This document shows positions 60,732 through 64,000 of a DNA stretch of 64,000 nucleotides, one piece after another; within the stretch, counting starts at the first letter, position 1; each line of letters begins with the position of its first letter. The stretch comes from SXOA01 sp051004015 (GTDB lineage: Bacteria; Planctomycetota; Planctomycetia; Pirellulales; Pirellulaceae): the NCBI GenBank assembly GCA_051004015.1, contig JBPCKT010000114.1, positions 77,637-141,636 of the forward strand, in the 5' to 3' direction. Both the position numbers and the translations under genes were made by a program. The notes under the pieces were generated by a model. That model did not search any database. It saw only the letters and a program-made list of their open reading frames with translations, and had not been told where the DNA came from.

Positions 60732-61100
60732 CCGATCGAATCCTTTGCCGGGGACCAAGAGCCAAAGTCCATGCAGGACAAGCAATTACAGCACGCAAAA
60801 CCCCTTGCCGCACAAGTCCCTTCAGTCTACCGGCTGCTCCCCGAGCGGTAAAGTTATTCGCCCAGCCGGCTATGCAGATAAGGGTGGCTGTAACGGCGGT
60901 AATTGTTACAGGCGGGAAGCAGAAGAGAAGCGATGAATTCGAAAATCCCCCGGGGCATCGTCCCGGGTAGACATAGAGCTGGCTCTTCCTATGCCTTCTT
61001 CGGTTTGCAAGGGAACCGAAGTGGTGGCGGTTGCTTCTAACCTCCTGGCGCGTTCCACACCTGGTCGTCGCCCTGATCCACTTTCAGAATTGGCGAAGCG
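60732..61100. other. intergenic region upstream of TPR operon
   Basis: About 370 bp. No credible ORF on either strand except the antisense frame 60906-61355, which overlaps the small gene that follows and is rejected. The operon promoter should lie here, but no clear element is recognisable. Confidence 0.45.
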
Positions 61101-61373
61101 ATGGTTGAGATCTTGGGCACCAAACTCTCGGGATTCGTTTACTTGGGGAATCTTCGAGCTTATGCAACCTGGAGCCACAGCGACGGTATTGTGGCCGTTC
61201 AACTGAAAACCCGCGACCTCACCACAGCGCACCTGATCGAACTGCGGCAGTTGCGCGCTTCGAGCCGGCCAATGCCGATTGGAATCCCCGGCACCAAGAA
61301 GTATCGGGGTTCGATCATCGGATTTGAGAATGACCCGGAAGGGTTCACTCTCCACATCGCCAAGGCCGCGTAG
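61101..61373 (+). CDS. small hypothetical protein
   Basis: 90 residues from ATG 61101. Beta-rich start (EILGTKLSGFVYLGNLRAYA, SHSDGIVAVQLKTRDL), a helix (AHLIELRQLRAS), then GIPGTKKYRGSIIGFENDPE and a short end. Weak ribosome site; no family recognised. Ends 53 nt before the first zinc-ribbon gene, on the same strand. Confidence 0.5.
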   Translation: MVEILGTKLSGFVYLGNLRAYATWSHSDGIVAVQLKTRDLTTAHLIELRQLRASSRPMPIGIPGTKKYRGSIIGFENDPEGFTLHIAKAA

Positions 61374-61426
61374 GAAACTTGCTTGCGCGCCTTCCCCAGA
61401 AATCCAACTGGGGGCAGAATGCCCTC

Positions 61427-61621
61427 ATGCCCGAACGCACTCCCATCTGCCCCATGTGCGGCAGCGAAAACTTGACGCGCGTCCCCCACGATGAGGCGCT
61501 GGGGGCCTCCGGACCGAAATGCTTGATCATCGCGTACAACTGTGAATGCGGTATCACCTTCACGGTTTGGAAGCCAGTCGTTTCGCCGGATGCTTTGCCG
61601 CCGGCAAACGGATCCGGGTGA
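61427..61621 (+). CDS. small zinc-ribbon protein 1
   Basis: 64 residues from ATG 61427. CPMCGSENLTRVPHDE and NCECGITFTVWK give a CxxC...CxC pattern suited to one zinc ribbon. A Pro-rich tail follows. Forms a pair with the next small ORF. Confidence 0.6.
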   Translation: MPERTPICPMCGSENLTRVPHDEALGASGPKCLIIAYNCECGITFTVWKPVVSPDALPPANGSG

Positions 61622-61657
61622 CGGCGGACGGTGCGCCGTTTGCACGCGCATTTTTCC

Positions 61658-61879
61658 ATGTTCCCAGCATTGGACCCCGATTGCCCGCGGTGTGGCAGCA
61701 AAGTGCGCGACGTGGTGAGCGAATTCTTGTTTTCCTGTGCTGAAAAACCCTCGCTCGAAACAGTTTCCGCGCGAGTAACCTCCCATAAGTGCGGCTGCGG
61801 CCACAAATTCGTGATGGTCGATTACGAGCCAGGCGCGGCAGTCGAGGCACCGCTAACGGTGATCTCGGCACGCCCATAA
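61658..61879 (+). CDS. small zinc-ribbon protein 2
   Basis: 73 residues from ATG 61658 (GTG 61631 is possible). CPRCGSKVRDVVSEFLFSCA and HKCGCGHKFVMVDYEP give two CxxC-type knuckles similar to protein 1. The two may be a duplicated pair or one gene split by a stop. Function unknown. Confidence 0.6.
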   Translation: MFPALDPDCPRCGSKVRDVVSEFLFSCAEKPSLETVSARVTSHKCGCGHKFVMVDYEPGAAVEAPLTVISARP

Positions 61880-62122
61880 CACCTCTTCACCGGCCGGGAG
61901 CGTCCAGTCTGCTACACCCACATTCTCTGCCGGGTCCCACTATGACACGAGAAAAGATTTGACATTCGCTCCCACCCGTCCTAGGATGGCGGGCGCTGGG
62001 CCGGAAAAGTCTTTCCAGCCGGCAGAAATTGGTTTCGCGAGCTGGTCCGATCTTGTCGCGCCGCACCCTGTCTCTTTCGGGCCGACCCGCCATACACCCG
62101 CTTCGCGGGCAGGGAGGTTGTT

Positions 62123-62602
62123 ATGGCCGTCCTTACTTCCACGGCGACCGTCACTGTCAATCCTGCGTTCCTGCAGGAGATCAAAGAAGTCAACCAGGAG
62201 CTGTGGCAATCCGTCACCGACCTGCGGCATCGCTGCTCCCGCCCCATTGCCACGGGGATGTGTCGGCACCTGGTCGATTGGCTCAGCGAATTGCGCGACC
62301 AGCTCGCCCTGCACTTCGCGCTGGAAGAAGCCTACGGCTATTTCGACGAACCGCTGCACGTGGCCCCGCAGTTGGCGGAGAAAGCGGACGGCCTGCGCAG
62401 CGAGCACCAGGAGCTCTACTCGGAGTTCTCGGAGATCGTCGATCGGGCCGAGAAGATGTTTTACGCCGGCCAGGCCGCTGCTCTGGCCCTCTGGGTCGGC
62501 CCGCGCTTCCTGGATTTTGACGCCCGCCTCCGCGACCACGAAGATCGAGAGAACGAGCTGATCTACGACGCGTTCGATTCGGACATCGGCTGCGGGGACT
62601 GA
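62123..62602 (+). CDS. hemerythrin-like HHE-type four-helix protein
   Basis: 159 residues from ATG 62123, with GGGAGG just upstream. Helical protein with metal-ligand-like groups LALHFALEEAYGYFDE (His, Glu), SEHQELYSEFSEIVDR (His, Glu) and FDARLRDHEDRENELIYDAF (His, Glu, Glu), the pattern of hemerythrin/HHE cation-binding domains. Probably binds a di-iron centre for O2/NO or iron sensing or storage; exact role unread. Confidence 0.75.
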   Translation: MAVLTSTATVTVNPAFLQEIKEVNQELWQSVTDLRHRCSRPIATGMCRHLVDWLSELRDQLALHFALEEAYGYFDEPLHVAPQLAEKADGLRSEHQELYSEFSEIVDRAEKMFYAGQAAALALWVGPRFLDFDARLRDHEDRENELIYDAFDSDIGCGD

Positions 62603-62734
62603 GAGGAAGTGTAAAGTGCAGAGTGCAAAGTGTGGAGTTCAGCGAGAGAGGCAGCCCATTGTTCGCAAGTGAATGGTGCTTTAGTCTTTCTCTTTCCTCA
62701 CTCTACACTTTGCACTCTACAATCTGCACTCCTC
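62602..62734. repeat. inverted repeat flanking the gap before the dehydrogenase gene
   Basis: The arm at 62602-62636 (AGAGTGCAAAGTGTGGAG core) and 62701-62734 (CTCTACACTTTGCACTCT core) are imperfect complements of about 34 bp, separated by 64 bp. Sixth distinct palindrome type; resembles dispersed intergenic repeats. It fills most of the gap between the hemerythrin-like and dehydrogenase genes. Confidence 0.8.
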
Positions 62735-62738
62735 CCCT

Positions 62739-63710
62739 ATGCCCCGCTTTCACGTCTTACTAACCGACTACGCCTGGCCTGACCTCAACATCGAGCGTGA
62801 GATTTTGGCCGGCATCGACGCCGAACTGGTGGTGGCCGAAAAGGGAAAACAGGATGCCGCTTCGCTGGCGGAGTTGGCGAAGGGTGAAGATGTCGATGCC
62901 ATCATGACCAATTGGGCCAAGGTTCCCAGGGAGGTCATTGCCGCTGCCCCCAAGTGCCGCATCGTCTGCCGGCTGGGGATTGGGCTGGATAACATTGATG
63001 TGGCGCATTGCACCAGCCAGAAGATCCCGGTCACGAACATTCCGGACTACTGTCTGATCGAAGTCGCCGAGCACGCCCTGGCCTTGCTGCTGTCGTTGTC
63101 GCGTAAGGTGGCCTTCTATCACCACGAGACGAAGGAAGGTCGTTATCAACTCCAATCAGGGCCGAAGCTGCGGAGGATTGAAGGACAGACGCTTGGCATC
63201 GTCGGCCTGGGAAATATTGGTCGCAAACTCGCCGAAAAGGCCCTCGGTATCGGCCTCAAAGTCATCGCCACCAGCCGTAGCGGTAAGAATCCAATGTCTG
63301 GGGTCGAATTCGTCACGCTCGACGAGTTGCTGACTCGGAGCGACTATGTTTCCCTGCACACTCCCTTTACTCCCGAGACGAAGCGAAGCATGGGAGCGCC
63401 GCAATTCGCCAAGATGAAACCGAGTGCCTACCTCATCAACACGGCCCGCGGCGGCCTGATTGACCACGACGCACTTCTGGCTGCTCTTCAATCCGGCAAG
63501 CTGGCCGGGGCAGCGCTCGACGTTCAGGATCCCGAGCCGCCGAATCTTTCGCTGCCGATTTTTCGAGACCAGCGGGTCTTCGTCACTCCCCACGCCGCCT
63601 TCGTCTCCGAAGAATCGCTGGCCAACCTCCGCAGCCGCGTGGCCAAGCAGGTTGTCGCCCGGCTGACGGGGAAAGTCCCGGAGAATGTCGTGAACGGGGT
63701 GGATAAGTAG
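62739..63710 (+). CDS. D-isomer-specific 2-hydroxyacid dehydrogenase (SerA/CtBP-like)
   Basis: 323 residues from ATG 62739. NAD-binding motif LGIVGLGNIGRKLAEKAL; catalytic Arg in LINTARGGLIDHDAL, Glu in DVQDPEPPNL and His in VTPHAAFVSEES. N-terminal substrate-binding domain includes CRLGIGLDNIDVAHC. C-terminal regulatory ACT domains of long SerA are absent, so it is the short (CtBP/hydroxypyruvate reductase-like) form. Oxidises or reduces a D-2-hydroxyacid; substrate unread. Confidence 0.9.
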   Translation: MPRFHVLLTDYAWPDLNIEREILAGIDAELVVAEKGKQDAASLAELAKGEDVDAIMTNWAKVPREVIAAAPKCRIVCRLGIGLDNIDVAHCTSQKIPVTNIPDYCLIEVAEHALALLLSLSRKVAFYHHETKEGRYQLQSGPKLRRIEGQTLGIVGLGNIGRKLAEKALGIGLKVIATSRSGKNPMSGVEFVTLDELLTRSDYVSLHTPFTPETKRSMGAPQFAKMKPSAYLINTARGGLIDHDALLAALQSGKLAGAALDVQDPEPPNLSLPIFRDQRVFVTPHAAFVSEESLANLRSRVAKQVVARLTGKVPENVVNGVDK

Positions 63711-63784
63711 GATGGGATTCCTATCCCGTCCGGATTAACCATGGCCAGTGCTAGTTCGCTGCAATGAGGAATGTGTAGGCTATT

Positions 63785-64000
63785 CATGTGGAAGCTGATT
63801 CGAACATTGTTCGGAGGTTCTGAGGCCAACAACAAACCTCCCGTCGACTTTGAAGCCATCAAGTCGGAGGTGGAAGCCCGTCTTATTCACCGCTCGCATG
63901 ATGGTAGCTTGAACAGGTATCGGGTTGGTTGGTGGGGGTGTAGTCGCACGGTGGGGGCGGAGGGCCCCCTTTCCCCCAGAGCCGAGTTGTTGGTGGCGTG
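63785..64000 (+). CDS. hypothetical protein, truncated by window end
   Basis: Open from ATG 63785 to the window edge (72 codons). Starts MWKLIRTLFGGSEANNKPPV followed by an acidic helix (EAIKSEVEARLIHRS). No family recognised. Confidence 0.45.

Noticed and set aside
60906..61355. 149-codon minus-strand ORF
   Set aside because: Overlaps the small plus-strand gene and has no signal, motif or ribosome site.

Overview
The window looks like chromosome of a planctomycete (Planctomycetota, possibly Pirellulales; order not resolvable here). The evidence is the set of planctomycete-typical families: a PSCyt/DUF1549-DUF1553 protein, a DUF1501 Tat protein, a cytochrome/WD40 protein and a pre-peptidase-domain protein side by side, two prepilin-like DUF1559 proteins, a single-pass Ser/Thr kinase, 'FSLRTM' small membrane proteins, and many different intergenic palindromes. 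GC is high and genes are loosely packed. There is no phage, IS or CRISPR.

Layout. 0-3.9 kb: a stretch of interrupted reading frames. It contains a thioredoxin-like secreted protein with an in-frame TGA and a DinB protein with an in-frame TGA, then a PilZ protein and a membrane-anchored peroxiredoxin-like protein whose active site reads U-x-x-C across an in-frame TGA followed by a SECIS-like hairpin. 3.9-16.2 kb (mostly minus): WD40/cytochrome, PPC-domain, DUF1549/DUF1553 and DUF1501 genes, separated by REP-like palindromes and interrupted by an antitoxin/VapC pair and what appears to be one integron gene cassette (DUF2625 gene plus attC). 16.7-20.6 kb: an ECF42-type sigma factor with two DGPF (YCII) proteins, a PhnB-like, an SRPBCC and a DUF1428 protein. 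20.6-24.8 kb: a Hint-domain membrane protein, a BNR-repeat protein with a MoaD/ThiS protein, a long CsrA and an esterase. 24.8-27.0 kb: modABC molybdate import. 27.2-32.0 kb: bifunctional PutA and prfB with a programmed frameshift. 32.1-36.8 kb: lipoprotein, DUF1559 pair, kinase. 36.9-41.5 kb: tRNA-Glu(CTC), small membrane protein, rpsU, giant AsmA-like protein. 41.5-50.8 kb: a Calx-beta/metzincin-like surface protein with a C9 tract, a D-threonine aldolase-like enzyme, an M20 peptidase, a phosphatase-cytochrome fusion, an HTH protein and a solute-binding lipoprotein. 50.9-60.7 kb: a four-gene TPR-ExbB-ExbD-'TonB-like anchor + alpha/alpha toroid' operon. 60.7-64 kb: small zinc-ribbon proteins, a hemerythrin-like protein, a 2-hydroxyacid dehydrogenase and a truncated ORF.

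The strongest unusual signals are the selenoprotein at 3075-3845 (with a second candidate at 270-1658), the single integron cassette at 14069-14832 whose circular form would rebuild a proper attC, and the TonB-like/toroid protein in an Exb operon. Also of interest are matched coiled-coil inserts in two neighbouring secreted proteins and an SD-sequestering hairpin in front of the frameshifted prfB. All calls are by reading the sequence; no database search was run.
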